A DNA stretch of 64,000 nucleotides from Streptomyces sp. NBC_01446 (GCF_026340095.1 NZ_JAPEPO010000001.1:992001-1056000), one strand, 5' to 3'; positions 8,146-17,340 are shown, numbered from the stretch's first letter. Notes: generated by a model not told the origin, from the letters alone. A program made the numbers and translations.

Positions 8146-8853
8146 TTGCCCAGCACAGCATCAACGTTCAGCGACCTTGTCCGGTCCCGGCGCTCCGTGC
8201 GTGGATTCCGGCCCACCCCGCCGTCCCTGTCGGACATCCGCGGCGTGCTGGAGGACGCTCAAACCGCCCCCTCGAACTGCAACACCCAGCCCTGGACAGT
8301 GCACGTCGTCTCGGGCGCGGAGCGGGACGCCCTGAGCGGACATCTACTCAAGGCCGACGAGGAGGGACGGTTCTCCTACGACTTCACCTTCGACTACGCC
8401 GACTTCGGCGAGGGCAGCTACCTTGACAGGGCGCACCAGCACGCCGCGACCCTCTACCAGGCCCTGGGGATACCGCGCTCGGACCGGAGGGCCAGGAAGG
8501 CCGCAGCCCGCGAGAACCTGGCCTTCTTCGGCGCCCCGCACATCGCCTTCCTGTTCATGCCGACATTCGGCGACGGGGTACGAGCGGCCGGTGACATCGG
8601 TATGTACGCGCAGAACTTCCTGCTCGCGCTGGCAGCCCGGGGGCTGGACGGCATCCCCCAGACCAAGCTCGGGTTCTACGCCGACACCATCCGCGAGCAC
8701 CTGGGCGTTCCGAAGGAGCTCAAGCTGCTGTTCGGCATCTCCTTCGGTACAGCCGACGTGACCGCACCGGCAAACAGCTTCCGCATGGGGCGCATCCCGC
8801 TCGAGCAGAGCGTGGTCCTGCACGGCACCCCTGGCGTCCTGGACGGGCAGTAG
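8146..8853 (+). CDS. Nitroreductase-family FMN oxidoreductase
   Basis: About 235 residues from a TTG at 8146 preceded by GAGAGGA; no ATG or GTG lies closer in frame. FSDLVRSRRSVRGFRPTPP and APSNCNTQPWTVHVVSG are the classic N-terminal FMN-binding RRSxR and NxQPW motifs. The central FFGAPHIAFLFMPTFGD and the C-terminal KLLFGISFGTAD complete the fold. It should reduce nitro, quinone or similar acceptors with NAD(P)H in the cytoplasm. It follows the F420-reductase-like gene. A decayed, inverted copy lies near 55404-55557 beside the second module. Confidence 0.85.
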   Translation: MPSTASTFSDLVRSRRSVRGFRPTPPSLSDIRGVLEDAQTAPSNCNTQPWTVHVVSGAERDALSGHLLKADEEGRFSYDFTFDYADFGEGSYLDRAHQHAATLYQALGIPRSDRRARKAAARENLAFFGAPHIAFLFMPTFGDGVRAAGDIGMYAQNFLLALAARGLDGIPQTKLGFYADTIREHLGVPKELKLLFGISFGTADVTAPANSFRMGRIPLEQSVVLHGTPGVLDGQ

Positions 8854-8971
8854 CTCTTCCTCCCGCACTAACAATCCGGCGAGCACGCCCGGCCAGCTGT
8901 ACTGAGCGGGCCCTCGACGGGCTCTGGGCGGCCGACCGGGGCTGAGGCTCTGCCAAGGTCGCATCACTACG

Positions 8972-9029
8972 CAGCTCCCCCTCCCGGCAGCCCTTGCTGT
9001 CCGCCGCGCCTCGCGCAGTGGGGGAGCTG
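8972..9029. terminator. Hairpin-forming region after the nitroreductase
   Basis: Perfect 10-bp arms CAGCTCCCCC (8972-8981) and GGGGGAGCTG (9020-9029) are followed by a second inverted pair (GGTTCGCGCACC at 9055 against a bulged partner ending at 9090). The location, between the nitroreductase stop and the next promoter, fits termination without a T-run. The 8854-9118 stretch holds no gene. Confidence 0.5.
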
Positions 9030-9118
9030 TGTGGTTCCTGGTGTCTCCGCCGCGGGTTCGCGCACCTGCAGTCCCGGGTGCCCGCGAACCGCCCTCCCCT
9101 TTCCCGGATCCGGACCAT

Positions 9119-9147
9119 TTGCAATACGGAGGCTCCCTCCGTATTGT
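9119..9147 (+). promoter_or_regulatory. Promoter with embedded perfect TetR-type operator
   Basis: TTGCAA (9119-9124) and TATTGT (9142-9147) are spaced by 17 bp. Between and overlapping them lies a perfect palindrome with 11-bp arms (CAATACGGAGG) and a CTC centre at 9122-9146. Repressor binding would block RNA polymerase. A weaker CGGA-N7-TCCG box follows at about 9160. The ACGGAG core matches the boxes at tetR1 and tetR2. Confidence 0.75.
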
Positions 9148-9204
9148 CGAGAAGGTAAGCGGATGCACTCTCCGTTTTTTCTCGCCTCGTCTGGAGAGAC
9201 AACT

Positions 9205-10545
9205 ATGACCATCCCGCAGATGCTCCTGGCCATGCAGTTCACCAGCGGCTACGGATCCGAGCCCGGGGCATGGCGGCTGCCCGGGGCCAACCTGTCCAGC
9301 TACACGAACATGGACCAGTTCGTGCGTTACGCACAGGCCGCCGAGCGCGGCAAGATCCAGCTGCTGTTCATCGCGGACACCCCGGTCCTGGACGTGGACC
9401 TGGAGAACGAGCACCCGCACCACCCCATCGACCCGATCCTCGTCCTCACCGTCATCGCCCGCGAGACCGAGCGGATCGGCCTGGTGGCCACCGGCTCCAC
9501 CACCTTCAACGAACCCTTCAACCTCGCCCGCCAGTTCAAGGCCCTGGATGTGATCAGCCACGGCCGGGCCGGATGGAACGCAGTCACCACCTCCCACCCG
9601 GCGGCCGCGGCGAACTTCGGCTCTCCGGTCCCGCCCCGTGCAGAGAAGTACGAGCGTGCCCACGAGTTCGTCCAGATCGTGCAGGCACTGTGGGGCAGCT
9701 GGGAGAAGGACGCCTGGGTCCTCGACGTCGAGGGCAAGCGGTTCGCCGACATGGGCAAGATCCAGCCGGTCAACCTGCAGGGCCGCCACGTCGCCTCCCG
9801 CGGGCCGCTGCCCATTCCACCGTCCGAGCAGGGCCAACCGGTCATCTTCCAGGCGGGCGGCGGCAGTTACGGCCTGGAGCTGGCCGGCCGGTACGCCAGC
9901 GGCGTGTACGCCAACCCGATGACGATCGACGACGCCATCGCCCAGCGAGAAGCCTTGCGGGACGCCACCGAGCGGGCCGGGCGCGACCCGGACGAGGTGA
10001 AGATGCTCGCCGGCTTCATGCCGACCATCGCCTCCTCCCGCGCCGCCGCCCTGGACCGGCGGCGCTTCCTGGACGAGTCCGTCGACCTGCGCCAACGCGT
10101 GCGCTATCTCGGCGCCATGATCGGTCTGCCGCTGAGCCACGAACAGCTCGACGAGCCGCTGACCGCGGGCCAGTTGGCCGACGCCGTACCCAGTCCGCAT
10201 GACGCACGCTCCGCCCGCGCCCTCGAGGTGGCGCGGGAGGGCTGGAGTCTGCGGGACGTCCTGGCGCACGGCGTCATCGACTACCACCCGGTCGTCGCCG
10301 GCACCGCCACTGACGTGGCCGACCACATGCAGGAATGGTTCGAGGCGGGCGCCTGCGACGGCTTCTCGCTGGCCATCGACGGCTACCACGACGGCGTCGA
10401 CGCCTTCGTCGACCAAGTCGTGCCGCTCCTGCAGGAACGCGGCCTCTTCCACCACGACTACGAGGGCGACACCCTGCGCGAGAACCTCGGAGCCCGCGAC
10501 CAGTACGGCCTCGATCCCCGCGTCACGGAAACAGCCCGGTCATGA
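9205..10545 (+). CDS. FMN-dependent monooxygenase, NtaA/SnaA/DszA (SoxA) type
   Basis: A 446-residue luciferase-fold (TIM-barrel) protein. LLAMQFTSGYGSEPGAWRLPGAN, the FIADTP segment, GLVATGSTTFNEPFNLARQF, GRAGWNAVTT and GQPVIFQAGGG are hallmarks of the nitrilotriacetate monooxygenase subfamily, which oxidises substrates with free FMNH2 from a partner reductase. The start ATG 9205 follows GGAGAG; an upstream in-frame ATG at 9162 lies inside an operator-like box. Its stop overlaps the ATG of the flavin reductase, giving a two-component system. The substrate is unknown; family substrates include aminopolycarboxylates, sulfur heterocycles and pristinamycin precursors. Confidence 0.88.
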   Translation: MTIPQMLLAMQFTSGYGSEPGAWRLPGANLSSYTNMDQFVRYAQAAERGKIQLLFIADTPVLDVDLENEHPHHPIDPILVLTVIARETERIGLVATGSTTFNEPFNLARQFKALDVISHGRAGWNAVTTSHPAAAANFGSPVPPRAEKYERAHEFVQIVQALWGSWEKDAWVLDVEGKRFADMGKIQPVNLQGRHVASRGPLPIPPSEQGQPVIFQAGGGSYGLELAGRYASGVYANPMTIDDAIAQREALRDATERAGRDPDEVKMLAGFMPTIASSRAAALDRRRFLDESVDLRQRVRYLGAMIGLPLSHEQLDEPLTAGQLADAVPSPHDARSARALEVAREGWSLRDVLAHGVIDYHPVVAGTATDVADHMQEWFEAGACDGFSLAIDGYHDGVDAFVDQVVPLLQERGLFHHDYEGDTLRENLGARDQYGLDPRVTETARS

Positions 10546-11057
10546 CCTCCACCCACGTCCCCGACAGCGTCACCTTCCAGGCGTTCCGCGACGCCATGGC
10601 CACCGTCCCCTCCCCCGTCGCCGTGGTCACCGCCATGGACGGCCCCCGCCCGCACGGCACCACGGTCAGCGCCTTCGCCTCACTGTCCCTGACGCCCCCG
10701 ATGGTGCTGACGTCCCTGGACAACCGCTCCCAGCTGCTGACGATCATTCGCCGCACCGGCCGCTTCGGCCTCAACATCCTGGGCGCCCACCAGGCCGACC
10801 TCGCCGACGTCTTCGCCCGCTCGGGACCGGACAAGTTCGACGGCGTGACCTGGTCACCGAGCCAGGAACTGCCCCGCCTGCCGGGCTCGGCGGCATGGAT
10901 CGCCGCCGAAGTCGACGACTACGTCGGTGCCGGAGACCACACCGTCCTGCTCGCCCACGTCCACGCCGCCGAACAGGGCGAGGGCGACCTGGGAATCCTC
11001 AGGCCCCTCACCTACCACCACCGCTCCTTCGGCACCCACACACCGCTCGCTTCCTGA
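10542..11057 (+). CDS. Flavin reductase (NADH:FMN oxidoreductase) family protein
   Basis: A 171-residue flavin-reductase-like split-barrel protein. Residues FRDAMATVPSPVAVVTAMDGPRPHGTTVSAFASLSLTPPMVL form the N-terminal flavin-binding half; ILGAHQADLADVFARSGPDKF and the terminal LRPLTYHHRSFG motif are typical. It supplies reduced FMN to the monooxygenase encoded immediately upstream, with which it overlaps by four bases (ATGA). A decayed 3' half of a paralogue lies at 6120-6352. Confidence 0.88.
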   Translation: MTSTHVPDSVTFQAFRDAMATVPSPVAVVTAMDGPRPHGTTVSAFASLSLTPPMVLTSLDNRSQLLTIIRRTGRFGLNILGAHQADLADVFARSGPDKFDGVTWSPSQELPRLPGSAAWIAAEVDDYVGAGDHTVLLAHVHAAEQGEGDLGILRPLTYHHRSFGTHTPLAS

Positions 11058-11176
11058 CGCTGCGGCCACTTCTCCTCGGGCCACTCCCCCGGCCCCGTTC
11101 CCCAACCCACCGGCAGACCACCGCAGTCACCAACCCCTGCCTGCTTGCCTGCCATAGCGCGAAAGAGATCACGTAC

Positions 11177-12661
11177 ATGTCCCTCGACGAAACGTCGACG
11201 CACGCCGCTCCGGACGCCGCCGTTCCACCACCCTCCCACCGCGCCAGTGACAAGCTGCCGGCCCGGGACTCCCTCATCATCTGGGTCCTGACCCTCTCCA
11301 CGTTCATCGCCCTGCTGAACGAACTGCTGGTGGGCGTGGCGCTGCCCACGCTGATCGACGAGCTCGGCATCACGCCGAGCACGGGGCAGTGGCTCACGAC
11401 GGGCTATCTGCTGACACTGGCCGTCCTCATCCCGGCCACCGGCTTCGTCATGCGGCGGTTCAACCTCCGCACGATCTTCATCACCTCGATGTCCCTGTTC
11501 ACCGCCGGTACCGTGATCGCCGCCGTCGCTCCGGGGTTCGGCGTGCTGTTCACCGGTCGCATCATCCAGGCAGTGGGCACGGCCGCCCTGATGCCGTTGC
11601 TCATGGCCACAGTGATGCGCCTGGTCCCCCAAGGCCGCCGGGGCCGGATGATGGCGCTGGTCACCGCCGTGGGCGCGGTGGCGCCCGCGGTCGGACCCGC
11701 GCTCTCCGGAATCATCGTCTCCCAGCTCAGCTGGCGGTGGCTGTTCATCCTCGTCCTGCCCGTCGCCCTGGCCGGACTGGTACTGGGAGCCGCCAAGCTG
11801 CGCAACATCACCACTCCCGAACCGGCCACGCTGGATGTGCTGTCGCTCATCCTGTCCGCCGTCGGGTTCGGCGCGCTCATCTACGGTCTGGCCACGATCG
11901 GTGAGTCGGTCTCCGGCCACGCGCCCGTCCCGCCCTATCTCCCCATCGTGGCCGGGGTCCTCTTCATCGCGGCGTTCGTCCACCGGCAGATCGTGCTGCA
12001 GCGCACCGACGACGCGTTCCTCGACATGAGGATCTTCCGAACCAGCTCGTTCACCGTGCCGCAGCTGGTCATGGTCGTCGTCCCGCTGATCGGGTTCGGC
12101 GTGCCGATGGTCCTGCCGCTGATCCTCGCCCACGTGTCCGGGCTGAGCACTATGGAGATCGGCTTCTTCATGCTCCCCGGCGGAGTGGTGGTCTCCGTGG
12201 TCTCAGCCCTCGGCGGGCGGCTCTACGACCGCGTCGGGCCGCGTCCCCTGGCGATTCCCGGAGCGATCATCTGGACGGCCGCCCTGTGGTTCCTGAGCCA
12301 AGTCGACGCGGGCACCAGTACCACGACACTCCTGATCGCCTACCTCATCATGATCGTCGGTCAGGCCCTCATGTGGGCGCCGATGACGACGGCCGCACTG
12401 GCCTCGCTGCGTGCCGAGCTCTACCCGCACGGCAGCGCGGCGTTCAACACCGTCCAGCAGCTGGCGGGCGCCGCGGGCGGCGCGATCCTGGTCTCGGCCT
12501 ACACCATCGGGTCGCACGCACAGGACGCGGGAACACTGAACCTGGCCCAGTCCGTCTCGGCAGCGCAGACCGCCTTCACGACGGCGGCGGTCATCGCCTG
12601 CCTCGCCATCATCGGAGCCGTCTTTGTCGGGAAGGCCAAGCAGCCCGCTCGACAGGACTGA
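11177..12661 (+). CDS. MFS drug-exporter-like permease (DHA2, 14-TM type)
   Basis: A 494-residue permease with about 14 hydrophobic segments after a 40-residue polar N-terminus. The first helix, SLIIWVLTLSTFIALLNELLVGVALPTLIDELG, has the position and spacing of helix 1 in EmrB/QacA transporters. GRIIQAVGTAALMPLLMATVMRLVPQGRRGRMM and VGAVAPAVGPALSGIIV carry family motifs B and C. It probably exports the monooxygenase substrate, its product or a related toxic compound using the proton gradient. It lies downstream of the monooxygenase and reductase on the same strand and is likely co-transcribed. Confidence 0.88.
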   Translation: MSLDETSTHAAPDAAVPPPSHRASDKLPARDSLIIWVLTLSTFIALLNELLVGVALPTLIDELGITPSTGQWLTTGYLLTLAVLIPATGFVMRRFNLRTIFITSMSLFTAGTVIAAVAPGFGVLFTGRIIQAVGTAALMPLLMATVMRLVPQGRRGRMMALVTAVGAVAPAVGPALSGIIVSQLSWRWLFILVLPVALAGLVLGAAKLRNITTPEPATLDVLSLILSAVGFGALIYGLATIGESVSGHAPVPPYLPIVAGVLFIAAFVHRQIVLQRTDDAFLDMRIFRTSSFTVPQLVMVVVPLIGFGVPMVLPLILAHVSGLSTMEIGFFMLPGGVVVSVVSALGGRLYDRVGPRPLAIPGAIIWTAALWFLSQVDAGTSTTTLLIAYLIMIVGQALMWAPMTTAALASLRAELYPHGSAAFNTVQQLAGAAGGAILVSAYTIGSHAQDAGTLNLAQSVSAAQTAFTTAAVIACLAIIGAVFVGKAKQPARQD

Positions 12662-12675
12662 GCCGGGGGTGCCCA

Positions 12676-12733
12676 CCGGACCACCGGCGCCCAGGTATCG
12701 CTTGATCCTGGCGCCGGTGTTCCGGTGGTCCGG
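12676..12733. terminator. Long hairpin after the MFS gene
   Basis: Perfect 12-bp arms CCGGACCACCGG (12676-12687) and CCGGTGGTCCGG (12722-12733), with further pairing inside (GGCGCC on both sides), lie directly after the MFS stop. It is a likely factor-assisted terminator or attenuator before the next gene. Confidence 0.55.
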
Positions 12734-12864
12734 AATCAGCAGCGTCCGGTCGAGCACCGCCACGGGTGCGCCGCGCTGCCCGAACCCCTCACGAACCTTC
12801 AACCTTCCCCGAACACATCTCCCGCCGACCCTCCAGCAGAGCCGGCAGCAGGAATCGAAAGACC

Positions 12865-13881
12865 ATGAAACTCTCTCTCGTCGAGCTCTCCACCGTCTCT
12901 CCCGGCAGCGACAAGGCCCAAGCTCTCAAGGACTCGGTCGACGCCGCGCAACAGGCGGAGGACCTCGGCTACCACCGCATCTGGTACGCCGAGCACCACG
13001 ACTCCGCCAGCACCGCCTCCACCGCGCCGGAGATCCTCATCGCCCTGGCGGCCAGCGCCACCTCCCGCATCCGGGTCGGCTCCGGCGCGGTGCTGCTCAA
13101 CCACTACAGCCCCTACAAGGTTGCCGAGACCTTCCTCCAGCTCGAAGCCGTCGCCCCGGGCCGTATCGACCTCGGCCTCGGCCGCGCTACCGCAGGACCC
13201 GTCGTCGACCTCGCCCTGCGCCGCGACCGCGACGTACCGCCCACCGACGACTTCGCCGAACAGGTCCAAGAGGTCCTCGCCCACCTCCACGGCGGCTTCC
13301 CCGCCGACCACCCCTTCGCGCGCCTCGACCCCACGGCCGGCATCTCATTCCGGCCCGAGGTGTGGATCCTCGGCTCCTCCGGCTCCAGCGCCCAGATGGC
13401 CGGACAGCTCGGCCTCGGCTACGCGTTCGCCGGTTTCATCAACCCCGGCCTGGCCGCCCGAGCCCTGCTCCGCCACGCCGCCCACACCGCAGGCAGTCCG
13501 GCGAGGCCGCGCGGCATCCTGTCCGTCAGCGTCGTGGTGGCCGACACCGACGCCGAAGCCCAGCGCCTGAGCTGGATCCGAACGGCCCTCATGGCACGCC
13601 TGGCCCGCGCCGGCACCGGTGCACAGGTGCCCACCGTCGAGGAGGCTGCGCGCGAACTCACCCAGGCACAAAAAGACGCCCCCACGGTCATCACCGACGG
13701 ACGCTGGCCCCTCCAACTCGCCGGCAGCCCGGGGACCGTACGGGACCAGCTGGAGCAGATGACCAAGGCCGCCGGCGTCGATGAGGTCATGGTCCAGGAC
13801 ATGGTCGCCGATCCCGCGACCCGCGCCCACTCCCGCACGCTGCTCGCTCAGGCCCTCGACCTCACCCCCGCCCGCACATGA
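12865..13881 (+). CDS. LLM-class flavin-dependent oxidoreductase, MsnO8-like
   Basis: A 338-residue luciferase-like monooxygenase. MKLSLVELSTVSPGSD, the AEDLGYHRIWYAEHHDSA segment, IRVGSGAVLLNHYSPYKVAETF and APGRIDLGLGRA are typical of the single-component-like MsnO8 group; VWILGSSGSSAQMAGQLGLGYAFAGF completes the flavin pocket. Its likely role is an FMN- or F420-linked oxidation. It is the last gene of the rightward 6.4-13.9 kb block and follows a hairpin. Nearby F420-reductase and flavin-reductase genes make either cofactor possible, and the sequence does not settle which. Confidence 0.85.
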   Translation: MKLSLVELSTVSPGSDKAQALKDSVDAAQQAEDLGYHRIWYAEHHDSASTASTAPEILIALAASATSRIRVGSGAVLLNHYSPYKVAETFLQLEAVAPGRIDLGLGRATAGPVVDLALRRDRDVPPTDDFAEQVQEVLAHLHGGFPADHPFARLDPTAGISFRPEVWILGSSGSSAQMAGQLGLGYAFAGFINPGLAARALLRHAAHTAGSPARPRGILSVSVVVADTDAEAQRLSWIRTALMARLARAGTGAQVPTVEEAARELTQAQKDAPTVITDGRWPLQLAGSPGTVRDQLEQMTKAAGVDEVMVQDMVADPATRAHSRTLLAQALDLTPART

Positions 13882-13965
13882 CGGGCCACCGAGTCCGGCG
13901 GCGCGGCGGCAGCCGTGTCGTTGAAGATGCTCGGAATGATGCAGTGCCGACGTCGGGGCCGAAAT

Positions 13966-14907
13966 TCATGGCCTGGTCGCCGGGGTCTCCCGCACGTCGT
14001 TCCAGGCGCCATCGTCGTCGCGCCAGAGCCATCGGAGTGTGTCGGGGAGGATCGCGGCGCCATGCAGGGGTGTGTGCCCTCCCTGGCCGACTTCCAGCTT
14101 GTAGTCGTAGCCGCGGTACTGGAGGGCCGCAGCCATGTCACGGTTGGCGAGCTCCCAGTCGCCGAACACGATGTTGAGGTCCTTGTGTCCGGTCTGGAGG
14201 AACACCCGCAGTGGCTTCTTTTCGCCTCGCCGGATCAGGGACGGGTAGGCGTGACCGCCTCGGATGTTCGTGAAACTGCCGCAGTGGCTGATGACGTTGC
14301 CGAACGCGTCAGGGCGCTCCCATGCCACAGTGAATGCGCAGATCCCGCCCGAGCTGATCCCGCAGATCCCGCGGCGCGTGGGCTCGGCGGTGATGCGGTA
14401 GCTCTGCGAAATGCCGGGGAGAAGGTCCTCCAGGAGGAATCCCGCGTAGTCGCCGCCGAGCGAGTCGTACTCCCGGCTCCTGTTGTCGGATCCGCCGTAC
14501 ACCGGCAGGCCGGGCCCGTTGGGACCGGGATCGACGAAGACGGCGATCGTGACGGGTATGTCGCCAGCGGCGATGAGGTTGTCCAGCACGGCTGGTGTGT
14601 TGACTGCCGGATCGAGGTAGATCTGGCCGTCCAGGAAGACCAGCAGTGAGGCGTCGGCGCTGCCGTCGTACTGGGCGGGAACGTAGACCCAGTAGCGGTG
14701 CGGGGCCCCGGGGTAGACAGTGCAGTCGCGGAGCCGGTGCTCGTGAATCTGCCCTCGAGGGATTCCGGCCTGGTACTGGGACTCTTCGCCGAGTTCATAG
14801 GGTTCATCGCCTGAGCAGCTATATGCGTAGGCAAGACGGTCCCGATCGGATATGCCGGTCCACTCTGCGGGGGGAGACTGCGGGTCGGTCGCTTCGGTGG
14901 GCTCCAA
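13966..14907 (-). CDS. Alpha/beta-hydrolase esterase (enterochelin esterase/EstA-like)
   Basis: A 313-residue hydrolase starting at a TTG (14907) preceded by AAGGAG. PHRYWVYVPAQYDGSADASLLVFLDGQIYL is the N-terminal esterase strand and oxyanion region. GICGISSGGICAFTVAW holds the nucleophilic Ser in G-x-S-x-G. Asp in HKDLN and His in QGGHTPLHG could complete the triad. It is related to the iron-siderophore esterase and esterase D superfamily, and lacks a signal peptide. It is transcribed towards the luciferase-like gene. Its substrate is unknown; hydrolysis of an ester or lactone made by the neighbouring monooxygenases is possible. Confidence 0.78.
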   Translation of the reverse strand: MEPTEATDPQSPPAEWTGISDRDRLAYAYSCSGDEPYELGEESQYQAGIPRGQIHEHRLRDCTVYPGAPHRYWVYVPAQYDGSADASLLVFLDGQIYLDPAVNTPAVLDNLIAAGDIPVTIAVFVDPGPNGPGLPVYGGSDNRSREYDSLGGDYAGFLLEDLLPGISQSYRITAEPTRRGICGISSGGICAFTVAWERPDAFGNVISHCGSFTNIRGGHAYPSLIRRGEKKPLRVFLQTGHKDLNIVFGDWELANRDMAAALQYRGYDYKLEVGQGGHTPLHGAAILPDTLRWLWRDDDGAWNDVRETPATRP

Positions 14908-15856
14908 GACGGTGCAACTCCTTGCTGGACGAGCGCGTAGTGGTCACAAGCGGCGAGCCGGGAGCTGGGAGCTGCTGACATCGTCTCGAGATGGTCGCGG
15001 TTCGCGGCTCAGGTTAGGAGCCGTCCGCATCGGACCGGCACGGTATTCGACGCCAACAAGGCCGGAAAACGCGTCACCCGCATCCCACTGCCGCTGCTCA
15101 GCGGACGCGCCGGCCATGACACCGAGGTGTTCTCCAGCTACGCAAATCCTGCCGCAGCCACGCAGAGATCAGTACGCGGACAGGTGGCGCAATTTCCCGC
15201 TCTGATGGCGCCTTTGGCCGTGACTATGTGCCCCTGGACAGCGCCTACCGTCGTGCCCAAGAGGGTCAGGCGTGGCCATCGGCCCGGTTTCCCTGCCAGG
15301 ACACCACGACGGAGTGGAGAGAAGGATGACTGCTGTCGCATCCCTGGAGACGAACCACACCGTCGAGCGCGGCATGCGCCCCGTCCTGGCAGGGGCCGCC
15401 TGGCATGGGCGCCGCGAGGAGGCTCGTGAGCAAGGTGCACACGGGCGCGGCCGACCGGCCGCGAGGACCTGGCCCTGTGGGCAGGTGTCCCACCTCGGCT
15501 GCCAGGACACCAGAAGGAAGCCTGGGAGCACGTCTCCGTCGAGGCAAGGGCGACGGGTAGAGCGCCGTGCGTTGGCAGCGGATCTCCATGAAGGGCGACG
15601 TCCCCAGCCGGACCGGGACATCTGCAAGCAGTGCAACGACCCCGGCCGGACGAGTCCGTTCACATCACCCCGCGACTCGGCCTGACCCTCTGGGCGGCGC
15701 CCCGAGGTGATCAGCGAGGTCCTGCAGAGACTCTGCGACGCCGTCCCCCTAATGCGGGAGATCGGCCTGCACGCCTAACACCTCCCCCTGGCCCGGCGCC
15801 GAGACACCATGCCCGGCCCACCCCTTCCCCGTCCTTCAACAGAGGAGCTCAGAGAC
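14908..15856. other. Gene-poor gap with relics
   Basis: No complete gene is seen. Frames here are Arg/Pro-rich shadows. Just before 15778 a short protein-like tail (VISEVLQRLCDAVPLMREIG, then LHA and a stop) may be the end of a decayed gene. The final bases hold the ribosome-binding site of the cupin gene. Confidence 0.4.
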
Positions 15857-16384
15857 ATGAGCACGTTCCCCGACCCCAAAAAGTTCCGCCTGGTCGTCGC
15901 CGGCCAGAACGAATCTGGCGAGGCAGACTTCCTCAACCCGGGCCCTGCCGCCGAGTTCGACTTCCCCGGTGTGTCCTCCGGCGCCTTCTACTGGGCCGTC
16001 GAGGGCGGCCACAGCAAGACCTCCTTCGGGGCGCCGCCCACCAAGGTCTCCCTGGCCGGGCCGAACGGGTCCACGTTCGGCATCAGCAGCTTCCCGGCGC
16101 ACTCGTCGGGCGAGGTCGACGCCTCGACCCTCGACGAGAGCATGTCAGCGACCGGCGACGACAACGACGCCGGGATGCATGCCAGCGACACCATCGACTA
16201 CGAGGTCGTCATCTCCGGCAAGGTCGACCTGGTGCTCCCTGGTGGCAAGAAGCGCACCCTCGTGCCCGGCGACCTGCTCGTCATGGCCGGCGTGCCCCAC
16301 GCCTGGAAGAACCCCTACGACGAGGACTGTGTCTACGTCGTCGTCACCGTCGGCTTCAACACCGCCGAGGGGGCCGCAGCATGA
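15857..16384 (+). CDS. Cupin-domain protein
   Basis: A 175-residue protein from ATG 15857 with GAGGAG ten bases upstream. The single cupin barrel occupies roughly residues 110-165: GMHASDTIDYEVVISGKVDLVLPGG is a degenerate first motif (one His, one Glu) and PGDLLVMAGVPHAWKN a second motif with its His. The region before it (FLNPGPAAEFDFPGVSSGAFYW) is not recognised. It overlaps the next lyase gene by ATGA, so the two proteins are translationally coupled and probably act together. The first 23 residues recur in a chimeric relic at 47372, showing that a second cupin-lyase pair once existed. Confidence 0.78.
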   Translation: MSTFPDPKKFRLVVAGQNESGEADFLNPGPAAEFDFPGVSSGAFYWAVEGGHSKTSFGAPPTKVSLAGPNGSTFGISSFPAHSSGEVDASTLDESMSATGDDNDAGMHASDTIDYEVVISGKVDLVLPGGKKRTLVPGDLLVMAGVPHAWKNPYDEDCVYVVVTVGFNTAEGAAA

Positions 16385-17340
16385 GCCCGACCTCACCCGG
16401 CAAGGCGCTGCGCGCGGTCTTCGAGAGCGAGAAGACCGAGTTGCTGCCGCTCGGTTCGGTCCCGATCCACGCGCAGATGGCGCAGCACGCGGGCTTCGGT
16501 GCGTTCCAGCTCTCCGGCGGTGTGTCGGCCTGGTGGCAGGGCGTCTCGGACGTCGGCTGGCTCACCATGACCGAGGTCGTCGACCTCGCGCGCCGCACGG
16601 CGCGCGCTGCCGACATCCCCATCTACTGTGACGGCGACACCGGCTACGGTGCACCCCTCAACGTGCAGCGCACGGTGCTGGAGTTCATCGACGCCGGTGT
16701 CGCGGGCATCCACATCGAGGACCAGCGCGAGCCGAAGAAGTCGGGCGGTGTCGCCGGCGTCGAACTCGTCTCCGACGTCGAGGCGATCGGTCGGCTGAAC
16801 GCCGCGTGCGACGCGCGTGACAAGTCCGACGAGGACTTCGTCATCGTCGCGCGCACCGACGGGTACGGGGCGGCCGGCGGCGGCCTCGAGGAGGCGATCC
16901 GCCGCGCACAGCTCTACAAGGCCGAGACCGGCGCCGACGTCATCTTCTACGAGGGCTTCCACACGTGGGAGCAGGCCGAGATCGCCCTAAAGGAGACTCC
17001 TGGCCCCGCGTACGTCGTCGGTGTCCCGCTGATCGGGACCCGGACGGTCGCCGAGATGACGGCGATGGGGCAGGCGGTGCAGTCACTGCCCGTCTTCCTG
17101 CCCGGGGTCCGCGAGGTCTACCACTTCATGGTCGACGCCATCGAGAGCGGCGAGGCGACGGGCTTCCCCGAGTACCTCCAGAAGGTGACCGGTGACGCCG
17201 GGACGAAGTACGACATCGGCTGGGGAGCCATGTTCGGCCGTCCCTCCTCCGAGGAGGTGCGTCGCATCGAGGAGAAGTACCTCCCGCAGGACGCGCAGCG
17301 CGACTACGAGAGCAGCCTGCACGCAGGAGAGACGTACTGA
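16381..17340 (+). CDS. Isocitrate lyase/PEP mutase superfamily lyase
   Basis: A 319-residue TIM-barrel protein. IPIYCDGDTGYGAPLNVQRTV carries the metal-binding DxDTGYG; GVAGIHIEDQREPKKSGG is the active-site loop; DFVIVARTDGYGA follows. Family members cleave or form C-C or P-C bonds of small 2-hydroxy-diacids (2-methylisocitrate, dimethylmalate, oxaloacetate). The loop normally reads K-[KR]-C-G-H in lyases; here it is KKSGG, so the catalytic Cys and His are replaced by Ser and Gly. This argues against ordinary isocitrate-lyase chemistry and leaves decarboxylase- or hydrolase-like activity open. It is coupled to the cupin gene. Confidence 0.82.
   Translation: MSPTSPGKALRAVFESEKTELLPLGSVPIHAQMAQHAGFGAFQLSGGVSAWWQGVSDVGWLTMTEVVDLARRTARAADIPIYCDGDTGYGAPLNVQRTVLEFIDAGVAGIHIEDQREPKKSGGVAGVELVSDVEAIGRLNAACDARDKSDEDFVIVARTDGYGAAGGGLEEAIRRAQLYKAETGADVIFYEGFHTWEQAEIALKETPGPAYVVGVPLIGTRTVAEMTAMGQAVQSLPVFLPGVREVYHFMVDAIESGEATGFPEYLQKVTGDAGTKYDIGWGAMFGRPSSEEVRRIEEKYLPQDAQRDYESSLHAGETY

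Noticed and set aside
8344..10455. 703-residue minus-strand ORF opposite the nitroreductase and monooxygenase
   Set aside because: Antisense shadow of two well-supported genes.
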